DNA from: Burkholderiaceae bacterium DAT-1
Lineage (GTDB): Bacteria > Pseudomonadota > Gammaproteobacteria > Burkholderiales > Chitinimonadaceae
Assembly: GCA_019084025.1 (NCBI GenBank)
Contig: JAHRBI010000004.1
Span: forward strand, 1 to 64,000
Reading direction: 5' to 3'
Length of the DNA stretch: 64,000 nucleotides
Of the stretch, positions 17,199 through 26,636 are shown one piece after another (within the stretch, counting starts at the first letter, position 1; each line of letters starts with the position of its first letter). The position numbers were made by a program, and so were the translations under genes. The notes under the pieces are model-generated. The model did not search any database and was not told the DNA's origin. It worked only from the letters and a program-made list of their open reading frames with translations.

Positions 17199-18766
17199 GC
17201 CGTACTCCCATCTGCCTGTGCGATCGTTTCCAGTGGCATTTCAATCCATACGGAGGTGCCGGACCCTGGATGAGAGCGGATCACAAGTTGCCCCCCCATA
17301 TATTCGATTCGCTCGCGGACACTGGCAAGCCCGTGATGGTGAGTCTGCTTGGCGGATGGCGTCTCTTCTTGCATTCCCCTGCCATGATCGGTAATACGAA
17401 GATGCAGTCGATCCTGAGCGCATCGTGCATCAATATAGGCATCGTTGACGCCAGCGTGGCGAACGATATTGATGAGGAGTTCCCGCACCGTCCGGTACAC
17501 GAGTATGGCCTGGACATCAGATAGGGGAGGCTTGTGTTCGTCGCAACTTAAATGGACGGTTAGGCCATAGACGCGCGCCATTTCCGGGACGATCCACTTT
17601 AGCGTGGCAATGAGCCCAAGCTGCTTGAGTACGGGAGGGTGGAGTTCTGCCGTTAGCGTACGGATATTCCGACTGGTATCGTCTGCGATGGTCTGCAATG
17701 CCTGAATGTGTGGCAGTTGGTCTGGACGACAGTCTTGTCGCAGTTGGTCGAGCTTGAGTCGGATGATATGTAGCGCTTGGCCAATATCATCGTGTAGGTC
17801 ATCGGCGATTGCACGTCGCTCCCTTGCTTCTGCCATCGTGGCATCAATTGAGAGTTTGCGTAGCTGCGCTAGGCTGGCGCGCAGATCCGCATTGGCTTCA
17901 TTGAGTGCAACTTCTGCACGTTTGCGTTCGCTGATATCGCGGCCAACCGACTGGATCTCAAGCAAGTTACCAGCCTCGTCGAACGTGCCACGATTACTAA
18001 ACTGCATCCAGTACAGTTTTCCTTCACCGGAATAGACACGGTTTTCGATCATGACAACCGGATTGCTGGGTGATAGCTGGGATATTTCCGTCTTGACGCG
18101 CTCAAAATCCTCGCTATAAACGAGGGGATGCCAGTTGGAACCACGCATTTCTTCGGATGTTTTGCCAAAGAAACGACAGAACACTTCATTGGTAAATAAG
18201 TACCTGCCATCGCCGGTTAGCCGGGAAATCACTTCGGTCTGATCCTGCACCACGGCGCGATAGCGCGCTTCACTGGAGATCAGCTCCTCGGTTTTTTGCT
18301 GAATCAAGGCATCTTTCTGCTTGTAGTCGGTAATATCCATCCCGACTGCAATAAAACCACGTGAACCGTTTGGAGCCGGGCAGGGCAGGTATTGCACCAG
18401 AAAATACGCTTGGATATTGCCAGCCGAATCGGTGAGGGTACTTTCCAGTCGCTGCGGTTTACCTGCAAGCGCCTGCCTGACATTGTCTTTGACTCGCGCG
18501 TAATAGTGTTCGCCCAGAATATGTTCGATGGGTTTGCCGTACATTTGCTTGGCGGAGGCGCCAAACCAGGACTGGTAGGCGTCGTTGCCATAGCGATTTC
18601 GCAGTGAGGCATCCCAATAGCCTACCATCAACGGCAACCGGTTCAGAATATGGTCGCTCATTGAGACATCGGCTCGCGTGCGCAGCGTTCGGCACTTGCC
18701 CTTGCTTGTCTGATGATTGCGCGACTGGAGGGCTCGCTTGATTCTGAGCGACATCAATCTGACCAT
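17195..18766 (-). CDS. PAS-PAS histidine kinase of the NarX/UhpB (HisKA_3) class
   Basis: About 523 residues from ATG 18766, which has GAGGA ~10 bases upstream. A GTG at 18799 and an ATG at 18661 (MSDHIL) are alternatives. Two PAS/PAC domains (~40-160 and ~175-295 in this numbering) are followed by HisKA_3 with the phosphorylated His at residue 325 (IADDLHDDIGQAL). A HATPase_c domain follows, with TVRELLINIVRHA, DHGRGM and GLASVRERIEYMGG. There are no membrane segments, so it senses a cytoplasmic signal; the ligand is not evident, with no haem or Fe-S Cys motif. Translationally coupled (ATGA) to the NarL-like regulator. Confidence 0.9.
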   Translation of the reverse strand: MVRLMSLRIKRALQSRNHQTSKGKCRTLRTRADVSMSDHILNRLPLMVGYWDASLRNRYGNDAYQSWFGASAKQMYGKPIEHILGEHYYARVKDNVRQALAGKPQRLESTLTDSAGNIQAYFLVQYLPCPAPNGSRGFIAVGMDITDYKQKDALIQQKTEELISSEARYRAVVQDQTEVISRLTGDGRYLFTNEVFCRFFGKTSEEMRGSNWHPLVYSEDFERVKTEISQLSPSNPVVMIENRVYSGEGKLYWMQFSNRGTFDEAGNLLEIQSVGRDISERKRAEVALNEANADLRASLAQLRKLSIDATMAEARERRAIADDLHDDIGQALHIIRLKLDQLRQDCRPDQLPHIQALQTIADDTSRNIRTLTAELHPPVLKQLGLIATLKWIVPEMARVYGLTVHLSCDEHKPPLSDVQAILVYRTVRELLINIVRHAGVNDAYIDARCAQDRLHLRITDHGRGMQEETPSAKQTHHHGLASVRERIEYMGGQLVIRSHPGSGTSVWIEMPLETIAQADGSTA

Positions 18767-18883
18767 ACTGCACGGTTCCTCATCGTGGTGTGGCTGCACT
18801 TATCTGTTTACATGGAGATGGGCCAAGGTTTCAAGCTGCAGTTTGCAGGCTAACACACTGAATATACTTGTATCAGGGTACAA

Positions 18884-18917
18884 ATAAAAAAGCGCACCGG
18901 ACATGCACGGTGCGCTT
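18884..18917 (-). terminator. Terminator downstream of the PII gene
   Basis: Minus-strand stem AGCGCACCG/CGGTGCGCT (18916-18908 with 18899-18891) followed by a U-run (A-run 18886-18890 on the plus strand). It is 20 bases beyond the PII stop and ends the yciB-to-PII transcript. Confidence 0.88.
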
Positions 18918-18937
18918 GATCTTGGAATCGACTGTGG

Positions 18938-20102
<1,165 letters not shown>

Positions 20103-20161
20103 GTATGTAGTCCTTGTCGGAAAGTCAGTTGCTTATGAGTCTAAATCAGGCAACGGGTTCA

Positions 20162-20186
20162 GTCGGCGGCATCGAATGCTGCCGAC
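20162..20186 (-). other. Strong RNA hairpin between bolA and the parvulin gene
   Basis: GTCGGCGGCAT (20162-20172), loop CGA, ATGCTGCCGAC (20176-20186): an 11-bp stem with one G-T pair, directly after the bolA stop. There is no U-run, so it may stabilise or process the polycistronic mRNA rather than end it. Confidence 0.55.
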
Positions 20187-20189
20187 AGG

Positions 20190-20456
20190 TTAGTCAAATA
20201 GCTCTTCTGGCGCGCGTGCTTCTATGGCTAGCGCATGAATATCACGCTGCATCATGTCGCCGAGTGCGCCATAAATCAAGCGGTGTCGTGACAGTGTGTT
20301 TACGCCTGCAAACTGTGGAGACACAATTTTCAAAGTGTAATGACCGCCATTGCCCGCACCTGCGTGTCCTGCATGGAGCGCGCTATCATCCAATACTTCG
20401 ATAGACAGCGGGTTCAAGCTAGCGAGTTTCGCATGAATTTGTTCGATTGTGTTCAT
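20190..20456 (-). CDS. bolA: BolA family protein
   Basis: 88 residues. Carries the BolA fold signature: LEVLDDS-like N-terminal strand, HAGHAG with [13 protein letters not shown], and the segment [15 protein letters not shown]. The C-terminal His comes in the [14 protein letters not shown] motif. BolA proteins pair with monothiol glutaredoxins to handle Fe-S clusters and also affect cell shape. Start overlaps the yciI stop by 4 bp. Confidence 0.93.
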   Translation of the reverse strand: MNTIEQIHAKLASLNPLSIEVLDDSALHAGHAGAGNGGHYTLKIVSPQFAGVNTLSRHRLIYGALGDMMQRDIHALAIEARAPEELFD

Positions 20457-20755
20457 GCTGGTAAAACCTTTTTAAACGGGCGTACATCGACACGTTCATA
20501 CACACCCGCTTCAATATAGGGATCGGCATCGGCCCACGCCTGTGCATCTGACAGTGAGGCGAATTCCGCCACAATCAGGCTACCGGAGAAACCCGCCACG
20601 CCAGGATCGTTTGCATCAATGGCCGGAAATGGGCCGGCCAGAATCAGACGCCCCTGATCTTGCAAGGCAGTCAGTCGTGCCAGATGTGCCGGGCGGGCAG
20701 TCAGTCGTTGCGCGAGCGAATCTGCACGGTCGAAACCGGAAATGGCGTATAGCAT
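20453..20755 (-). CDS. yciI: YciI family protein
   Basis: 100 residues, dimeric ferredoxin-like fold. Contains [22 protein letters not shown] with the conserved His-Asp type pocket, then [28 protein letters not shown]. Function in the cell is unresolved; it is commonly linked with yciB, as here. A GGGAG site lies ~12 bases upstream of the ATG. The stop overlaps bolA. Confidence 0.92.
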   Translation of the reverse strand: MLYAISGFDRADSLAQRLTARPAHLARLTALQDQGRLILAGPFPAIDANDPGVAGFSGSLIVAEFASLSDAQAWADADPYIEAGVYERVDVRPFKKVLPA

Positions 20756-20761
20756 GATTAT

Positions 20762-21355
20762 TTACTCTCCCTTGGCATCCGATGCCGGTGCTTCCGTCGG
20801 GACTTCCTTGATGTGGTGGGCGAGCAGCAACGCTTGTGCAATAAAGAACACGGGAATAAAGCCGATGCTGGCTAATTTGTAGTTCACCCAGAATGTTTCT
20901 GTAAAAGAATAGGCAACGTACAGATTAGCGAAACCCAGCAGGACAAAGAAAGCAAGCCAGACCCACATCAAAATGTGCCAGATCCGGTCTTCCATATGGA
21001 TTTCTTTGCCCAGTAACGCTTTGATCGGCGATACGCCGAATACATAGCGACTGACCAGCAGGGCAATTGCACTTGCCCAATAAAGCAGGGTTGGCTTCCA
21101 GAAAATAAAGCGTTGATCGTGAAGCAGAATGGTGGCACCGCCCATCACAACAATGATGCCGAGCGAGATCCACTTCATCATGTCGACGGGTTGCCGCTTG
21201 ATCTTGAGATAGGCGATCTGCCCCACGGACAGGACAATTGCCAGTGCGGTCGCAAATTCAATGGGTTTCAACAATCCCAGTTCCGGGATGGTGACGTTTG
21301 ATCGGTAGCCAACAAAGAAGGCGACAACCGGGAGCAGATCGAACAGGAATTTCAT
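20762..21355 (-). CDS. yciB: Inner-membrane protein YciB (intracellular septation protein A)
   Basis: 197 residues with five or so membrane helices. Begins MKFLFDLLPVVAFF and contains the family features GGATILLHDQRFIFWKPTLLYW and LGKEIHMEDRIWHILMWVWL. YciB contributes to envelope integrity and septation. First gene of the yciB-yciI-bolA-ppi-PII run, 6 bp before yciI. The ~75 bases upstream hold a TGCAGTG/CACTGCA dyad. Confidence 0.94.
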   Translation of the reverse strand: MKFLFDLLPVVAFFVGYRSNVTIPELGLLKPIEFATALAIVLSVGQIAYLKIKRQPVDMMKWISLGIIVVMGGATILLHDQRFIFWKPTLLYWASAIALLVSRYVFGVSPIKALLGKEIHMEDRIWHILMWVWLAFFVLLGFANLYVAYSFTETFWVNYKLASIGFIPVFFIAQALLLAHHIKEVPTEAPASDAKGE

Positions 21356-21430
21356 GGGGGCGGATTATGCAGTGTGCGATATCACAGGGCAATCATCGTG
21401 CATGATGCACTGCAAAATGAGTACGGTTAT

Positions 21431-22609
21431 TCAGGATTTCATCAGCGATTTCATGGCCGATTCAATGCCTTGCGGCGTCATGGCAAACATACGGCGACTC
21501 ATGAGATCGCGCATGATTTCGGTGGATTGCGTGTAGTCCCAGTACTGTTCGTCTGCGGGGTTGAGCCAGACTGCATGCGGGAAATGAGCGAGCAGGCGTT
21601 CCATCCATACTTTGCCCGGCTCCTCATTCATATGCTCGACCGACCCACCCGGATACAGGATTTCATAAGGACTCATGGCCGCATCGCCGACGAAAATCAG
21701 CTTGTAATCCTTGCCGAAGGTATTGAGCAGATCGTTGACTTGCATGGCGTTTGACTGGCGGCGGCTATTGTCCTTCCACACGGTCTCATATACGCAATTG
21801 TGGAAGTAGAAATGTTCCAGATGCTTGAATTCAGCGCGTGCGGCAGAGAAAAGTGTCTCGCAGATGTGGATGTGATCATCCATCGAGCCGCCGATATCAA
21901 GGAATAACAGCACTTTCACAGCGTTATGACGCTCGTGGGTAAACTGCAAATCCAAGAGACCTGCATTGCGTGCAGTGGCATGCAGGGTGCCATTCAGATC
22001 CAGAATATCGGCTTCGCCCTTGCGTACCAGCTGGCGCAGGCGTCTCAGCGCCATCTTGAAATTGCGGGTATCCAGCTGGCGAGTATCGTCCAGATCCTGA
22101 AATTCACGCTGGTCCCAGACCTTGACCGCGCGACGATGGCGGGATTCGTTCTGGCCGATGCGGATGCCTTCCGGATTGTAGCCCCACGCGCCGAAGGGAC
22201 TGGTGCCGCCGGTGCCGATCCATTTGTTGCCGCCCTGATGGCGTTCATGCTGCTCGGCAAGCCGTTCCTTGAGCGTATCCATCAGCTTTTGCCAGCCCAG
22301 GCCCTTGAGTTGTGCCTTTTCTTCCTCGCTCAGCAGCTTTTCAATCTGCTTGCTCAGCCAGTCTTCTGGCAGGTCGCGCACCAGTGAGTCCAAGGTATCG
22401 GTCAGGCCGTCGACATAAGACGAAAATACGGTATCAAATCGATCAAAGTACTTTTCGTCCTTCACCAGAATGGCACGCGCCACGACGTAGAACGACTCGA
22501 TGTTCATGTCGATGGTGTGGCGAGACAGTGCCTCAAGCAGCGCAAGCAGCTCGGTAATGGAGACCGGAATGCCGGTCTGGCGCAGGGCATAGAAGAAACG
22601 GATCAGCAT
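21431..22609 (-). CDS. VWA domain-containing protein, CoxE-type
   Basis: 392 residues. N-terminal region begins MLIRFFYALRQTGIPVS, typical of CoxE-like proteins. It is followed by a Gly-rich linker (GTGGTSPFGAWGYNPEG) and a C-terminal VWA domain with the metal-binding DIGGSMDDH, in which the MIDAS pattern DxGxS is intact. Such proteins normally work with a MoxR AAA+ ATPase as a metal-inserting or remodelling chaperone pair. No MoxR gene is adjacent: upstream is a divergent operon and downstream is yciB. The ribosome site is weak. Soluble cytoplasmic. Confidence 0.88.
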   Translation of the reverse strand: MLIRFFYALRQTGIPVSITELLALLEALSRHTIDMNIESFYVVARAILVKDEKYFDRFDTVFSSYVDGLTDTLDSLVRDLPEDWLSKQIEKLLSEEEKAQLKGLGWQKLMDTLKERLAEQHERHQGGNKWIGTGGTSPFGAWGYNPEGIRIGQNESRHRRAVKVWDQREFQDLDDTRQLDTRNFKMALRRLRQLVRKGEADILDLNGTLHATARNAGLLDLQFTHERHNAVKVLLFLDIGGSMDDHIHICETLFSAARAEFKHLEHFYFHNCVYETVWKDNSRRQSNAMQVNDLLNTFGKDYKLIFVGDAAMSPYEILYPGGSVEHMNEEPGKVWMERLLAHFPHAVWLNPADEQYWDYTQSTEIMRDLMSRRMFAMTPQGIESAMKSLMKS

Positions 22610-22715
22610 ATGTTGTGTGTCTGCAACTGGCGGGTGGAAGACGTGACAAGGGATTGTAGCCCGAAAAGCGGAATTTGCTTGCTTCGAGCGCTTGCTTTGT
22701 GTGTATCATAGCAAT

Positions 22716-22730
22716 ATGACCGCCGGTCAT
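22716..22730. promoter_or_regulatory. Perfect palindromic operator, TetR-like, upstream of the aldehyde dehydrogenase operon
   Basis: ATGACCG-C-CGGTCAT, a perfect 15-bp dyad, 70 bases before the aldehyde dehydrogenase ATG and 106 bases from the divergent VWA gene. The size and GC-centred symmetry are typical of TetR-family sites. No TetR gene lies in the window. Confidence 0.55.
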
Positions 22731-22799
22731 TTTGCTGGGCGGACACACTATATAGAATCAGCCACAATACAAAGAGTCACTTCGGTTGGAGACGCCGCA

Positions 22800-24236
22800 A
22801 TGCACCCTGAAACCAGTTTGATGAACGATGAAGCCGAGCTGGCCAGAATGCGTTCGATTTTTGAACGACAGCGACATGTGTCGCGTCAGGAGCCATTTCC
22901 GATAGCAGCAGAGCGTCGGGAAACCTTGGCCAAAGTCAGAAATTTGCTGGCGGATAAACGTGTGATTGAGCGCGTCATCGAGGCGATCAGTCAGGATTTT
23001 GGCTACCGCAGCCCGGACGAGACCATTTCAATGGAAATCGTTCCCAATATCTCGCTGGCCAAGTATTACGAAAAAAATCTGGGTCGCTGGATGAAGCCGC
23101 GCAAGCGCCATGTGTCGATCTGGTTCAAGCCGGCACGCAATTACATCGTGCCGCAGCCGCTGGGCGTGATCGGCATCATTGTGCCGTGGAATTACCCGTT
23201 ATTTCTGGCGGTCGGACCGATGCTGGCTGCGCTGGCGGCGGGCAATCGAGTGATGCTGAAAACATCAGAATACGCGCCGACTTTTGGCAAGCTGCTGAAA
23301 GAGCTGATGGCCTCGATTTTCAGTGAAGATCAGGTCGCCGTGATCAATGGCGGCGTGACCGTGGCGCAATCGTTCTCCGAATTGCCCTGGGATCATTTGC
23401 TGTTCACCGGTTCGACCAGTGTCGGTAAGCATGTCATGCGTGCCGCTGCGGCCAATCTGGTGCCGGTGACGCTTGAGCTGGGCGGCAAATCGCCCGCGAT
23501 TATTGGGCCGGATTATCCGTTGCACCGCGCAGTTGATCGCATCATGTGGGGCAAGTGTCTGAATGCCGGCCAGACCTGTGTCGCACCGGATTACGTGCTT
23601 GTGCCGCGCCAGCAGGTGTCGGCGTTTATCGATGCGGCCCGCAAGGTCGTCGCTCGCAACTATCCGAATCTGGCCAGCAGCCCTGACTTCAGCAATATCA
23701 TTGCCGAGCGCCATGTCGAGCGGCTGAAAAGCTATATGCAGGATGCCGTGAGCAAGGGAGCCCAAGCCATTCCAATGGCAGATGCCCCGCTGGATGATCG
23801 CCGCCGTATGGTGCCGACGCTGATCTCCGGTGTGAGTGACGACATGGTGGTCATGCAGGAAGAGATTTTCGGGCCACTGCTGCCCGTAGTGCCGTATGAC
23901 TCATTCGACGACGCGATTGCATTCGTCAATGCCCGTCCGCGCCCACTGGCGCTGTACTGTTTCGAGGAAAATAAGGCGCGCATCCAGCAGGTGATGTCGC
24001 AAACAGTGTCCGGTGGTGTGGCGATTAATGATGTTCTGCTGCATTTTGGTCAGGACGATCTGCCCATGGGCGGCGTCGGCCCGTCCGGTATGGGCAGCTA
24101 TCACGGCAAGGAAGGCTTTGTGACCTTCTCGCAGATGAAGCCGGTGTTTGCGCAGTCTAAATTTTCGCTGGTGCGCTTTGTGCGTCCGCCGTACGGCCAG
24201 CTGTTCCGTACCGTGTCGAAACTGATGATGAGGTAA
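22800..24236 (+). CDS. NAD(P)-dependent aldehyde dehydrogenase, coniferyl-aldehyde dehydrogenase type
   Basis: 478 residues from ATG 22800, which has GGAG ~9 bases upstream; the open frame extends 36 codons further but without a ribosome site. Motifs: VIVPWNYPL, nucleotide loop FTGSTSVGKHVM, catalytic Glu in LELGGKSP, and nucleophile Cys in NAGQTCVAPDYVL. The C-terminal part has QEEIFGPLLPVV and GPSGMGSYHG. Oxidises aldehydes to acids. The short class with this C-terminus acts on long-chain or aromatic aldehydes, but substrate is not settled. It is followed 3 bp later by a Tat small-subunit gene and a GMC oxidoreductase, so it probably oxidises the aldehyde the GMC enzyme produces. Confidence 0.93.
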   Translation: MHPETSLMNDEAELARMRSIFERQRHVSRQEPFPIAAERRETLAKVRNLLADKRVIERVIEAISQDFGYRSPDETISMEIVPNISLAKYYEKNLGRWMKPRKRHVSIWFKPARNYIVPQPLGVIGIIVPWNYPLFLAVGPMLAALAAGNRVMLKTSEYAPTFGKLLKELMASIFSEDQVAVINGGVTVAQSFSELPWDHLLFTGSTSVGKHVMRAAAANLVPVTLELGGKSPAIIGPDYPLHRAVDRIMWGKCLNAGQTCVAPDYVLVPRQQVSAFIDAARKVVARNYPNLASSPDFSNIIAERHVERLKSYMQDAVSKGAQAIPMADAPLDDRRRMVPTLISGVSDDMVVMQEEIFGPLLPVVPYDSFDDAIAFVNARPRPLALYCFEENKARIQQVMSQTVSGGVAINDVLLHFGQDDLPMGGVGPSGMGSYHGKEGFVTFSQMKPVFAQSKFSLVRFVRPPYGQLFRTVSKLMMR

Positions 24237-24239
24237 GCC

Positions 24240-24779
24240 ATGGAACGCAGACAGTTTCTCAAGGCAGGCCTGTTCGGTGGCGTTTTGCTGGCTGCAGGTC
24301 GATTGGCCTGGGGGCCGGTAGGTGGGTCGCAGCCGGCCGGGAGCCCGCATCGACATTTTTCTGCGGCATCAGCGAGTGCACTACATGCCATTGCTGCAGT
24401 GATGCTGGCGCCGATGCTGCCCACTGAGTCTGCCGCGCACGCACGTGCGCTGGATCAGTGTGTGGCCGGGATCGATACGGTGATTGGCGGCTTGCAGCCG
24501 TCCATTCAGAAAGAGTTTGCCGAGCTGCTGCAATTGCTGGAAAACCCGATTGCCCGCCGCTGGCTGATTGGCGTAATGCCCGATTGGCAAAGCGCTACGC
24601 CGGAACAGGTCGGTCATTTCCTGAATCGCTGGCGCTGGTCGTCCCTCAAATTGCTGCGGAGCGGCTATCAGGGTCTGCATCAGATGGTATTTGCCGCATG
24701 GTATGGTCAGGCCGAGAACTGGCAGGGCATCCGTTATCCGGGTCCGCCCGCTTTTATGAAAGATTTCTGGCATGCGTGA
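24240..24779 (+). CDS. Tat-signal small subunit, gluconate 2-dehydrogenase subunit 3-like
   Basis: 179 residues. N-terminus ERRQFLKAGLFGGVLLA is a twin-arginine signal (RRQFLK) followed by a hydrophobic stretch. The mature part matches the pattern of small subunits of membrane FAD dehydrogenases: an Asp/Gly helix LDQCVAGIDTVIGGL, FLNRWRWSSLKLLRSGYQGL and YPGPPAF near the end. It is 3 bp after the aldehyde dehydrogenase and overlaps the GMC gene by 8 bp. It may carry its signal-less flavoprotein partner through Tat. No cytochrome c subunit gene follows. Confidence 0.82.
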   Translation: MERRQFLKAGLFGGVLLAAGRLAWGPVGGSQPAGSPHRHFSAASASALHAIAAVMLAPMLPTESAAHARALDQCVAGIDTVIGGLQPSIQKEFAELLQLLENPIARRWLIGVMPDWQSATPEQVGHFLNRWRWSSLKLLRSGYQGLHQMVFAAWYGQAENWQGIRYPGPPAFMKDFWHA

Positions 24780-26391
24780 TCTGATTGCCGAAGGGCTGGC
24801 GAGCGGTCGCTGGCATGTTGAAGATGGTGCGAGCCTGACGCAGAACCTGATCATTGATACCGATGTCGTCATCGTGGGAACAGGCGCTGGTGGTGGGATC
24901 ACGGCTGAAATTCTGTCGCAGGCCGGGTTGAAGGTACTGATGCTGGAAGAAGGGGCATTCCGCTATGCCTCCCGCGACTTCCATCTGCAGGAATCCGAAG
25001 CCTATCCACAGCTGTACCAAGAGTCAGCAGCGCGCCAGACCAAGGACAAGGGCATCACCATCATGCAGGGCCGCACCGTGGGTGGCACTACCGTGGTGAA
25101 CTGGACGTCATGCTTCCGCACGCCGCACTGGACGCTGGAACACTGGCAGTCGCTTGGGCTGAAATCGCTGACCGTGGATGCGATGGCACCCTGGTTTGCG
25201 CAGGCCGAACAGCGATTGAAAGTGGTGGACTGGCAAGTCCCGCCCAATCGCAATAATTCGATTCTGCGTGATGGTGCCGAGAAAGTAGGTATTTCCTGGT
25301 CGCCGATTCGCCGCAATGTGCACGGCTGCATGAATCTGGGTTATTGCGGCATGGGTTGCGCCGCCAATGCCAAGCAATCCATGCTGGTGACTACGATTCC
25401 GGCCGCACTGAATCTGGGCGCACGATTGATCAGTCGCGTGCGCGTAGAGCGCATTCGCTTTGAGGGTGGCAAGGCGACAGGCGTAGAAGCGCAGGCCTTA
25501 CAGTCAGACGGCATTTCGCCTGCGCCGTGGAAAGTGTCGGTCAATGCGCGTGCCGTGGTGCTGTCCGGTGGCTCTATCAATACGCCTGCGGTGCTGCTGC
25601 GCTCGAAGGCGGACGATCCACATGGCTTGATCGGTAAACGCACTTTCCTGCATCCGGTGCCGATTTCCGGTGCGGTGATGCCTGAACAGGTGGAAGCCTG
25701 GGCCGGTGCGCCGCAGACCATCTATTCGGATCATTTTCTGGAGTCGCTGCCACTGTCCGGGCCGATTGGATATAAGGTTGAGGTGCCGCCTGCCCATCCG
25801 ATTCTCACCACGACGACGCTGTCCGGGTTTGGCGAATCGCATGCGCACATCATGCAGCAGTATCCCAATCTGCATGTGATGCTGGCCCTGTTGCGCGACG
25901 GCTTCCATCCCGAAAGTCAGGGCGGGCAGGTGCAACTGCGCAGCGATGGCTCGCCGGTGCTGGATTATCCGATGACATCGTATGTGTGGGATGGTGTGAA
26001 GCGTGCGTGGCTGACCATGGCCGAGCTGCAGTTTGCTGCAGGCGCCAAGCAGGTGATGCCCATTCATGAGCATGTCCCGGCTCAAGGCTATGGCACTTGG
26101 CGCGAAGCCAAAGCCGCTATTGAGACGCTGCCGCTTGAAGTTATGCGTGCCCGTATCGTATCCGCCCACGTTATGGGTGGTTGCGCAATGGGTGCGGATG
26201 CGAGTAAGGGCTGGGTGGATCACCACGGCAAGAGTTTTGCCTACGATGGCTTGTACGTGATTGACGGTTCGGTGTTCCCGACCTCAATTGGGGCGAATCC
26301 GCAATTGTCCATCTACGGGATGTCGGCGCGCAATGCTGCGCATCTGGCTGAAACGCTTACAGGGAAGCCATTTGCATGGCAGATTGCGTGA
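24772..26391 (+). CDS. GMC-family FAD-dependent alcohol oxidoreductase
   Basis: 539 residues. FAD Rossmann motif DVVIVGTGAGGG near residue 31, GMC signature GRTVGGTTVVNW, and C-terminal domain with catalytic His in SAHVMGGCAMG and Asn in GANPQLSIYG. A Cys set C186-x5-C192-x3-C196 (HGCMNLGYCGMGC, then NAKQSM) resembles that of long-chain alcohol and FAD dehydrogenases. No own signal peptide. It likely oxidises an alcohol to the aldehyde, with electrons to the respiratory chain. The start lies within the end of the small-subunit gene, so production is coupled. A weak CGGGT/ACCCG hairpin follows the stop. Confidence 0.92.
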   Translation: MRDLIAEGLASGRWHVEDGASLTQNLIIDTDVVIVGTGAGGGITAEILSQAGLKVLMLEEGAFRYASRDFHLQESEAYPQLYQESAARQTKDKGITIMQGRTVGGTTVVNWTSCFRTPHWTLEHWQSLGLKSLTVDAMAPWFAQAEQRLKVVDWQVPPNRNNSILRDGAEKVGISWSPIRRNVHGCMNLGYCGMGCAANAKQSMLVTTIPAALNLGARLISRVRVERIRFEGGKATGVEAQALQSDGISPAPWKVSVNARAVVLSGGSINTPAVLLRSKADDPHGLIGKRTFLHPVPISGAVMPEQVEAWAGAPQTIYSDHFLESLPLSGPIGYKVEVPPAHPILTTTTLSGFGESHAHIMQQYPNLHVMLALLRDGFHPESQGGQVQLRSDGSPVLDYPMTSYVWDGVKRAWLTMAELQFAAGAKQVMPIHEHVPAQGYGTWREAKAAIETLPLEVMRARIVSAHVMGGCAMGADASKGWVDHHGKSFAYDGLYVIDGSVFPTSIGANPQLSIYGMSARNAAHLAETLTGKPFAWQIA

Positions 26392-26473
26392 TGCAGTGAA
26401 ATTGCGTGTATGACTGAACGCCTGAGCGGGTATTACCCGTTCGGGTGAGTCAACAGCATCAAAAAAGAGGGGG

Positions 26474-26576
26474 AGGTGGCGAGCCTGACCCCCGGCACTT
26501 GCAGTAAATCGCTGTGGCTGCTTCCTTCCGGACCTGACCAGATTCACGACCCTGCAATGCGGGGAGACCCGCCATA
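26474..26576 (-). ncRNA. ffs: Signal recognition particle RNA (4.5S RNA)
   Basis: The minus strand carries the invariant SRP core GGTCAGGTCCGGAAGGAAG (26539-26521) followed by CAGCC, the Ffh-binding hairpin. The ends pair: TGGCGGGTC at the 5' side with AGGCTCGCCA at the 3' side. A U-run (A-run 26461-26466) gives the terminator just beyond. About 103 bases, the normal length of the bacterial small SRP RNA. The RNA joins Ffh to target nascent membrane proteins. Ends are approximate to a few bases. Confidence 0.95.
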
Positions 26577-26636
26577 GAGTTCTGGCTGCCACACAGCGGC
26601 CAGAAGTTGCAACTCTACCACAGGCACCCGCAGGCG

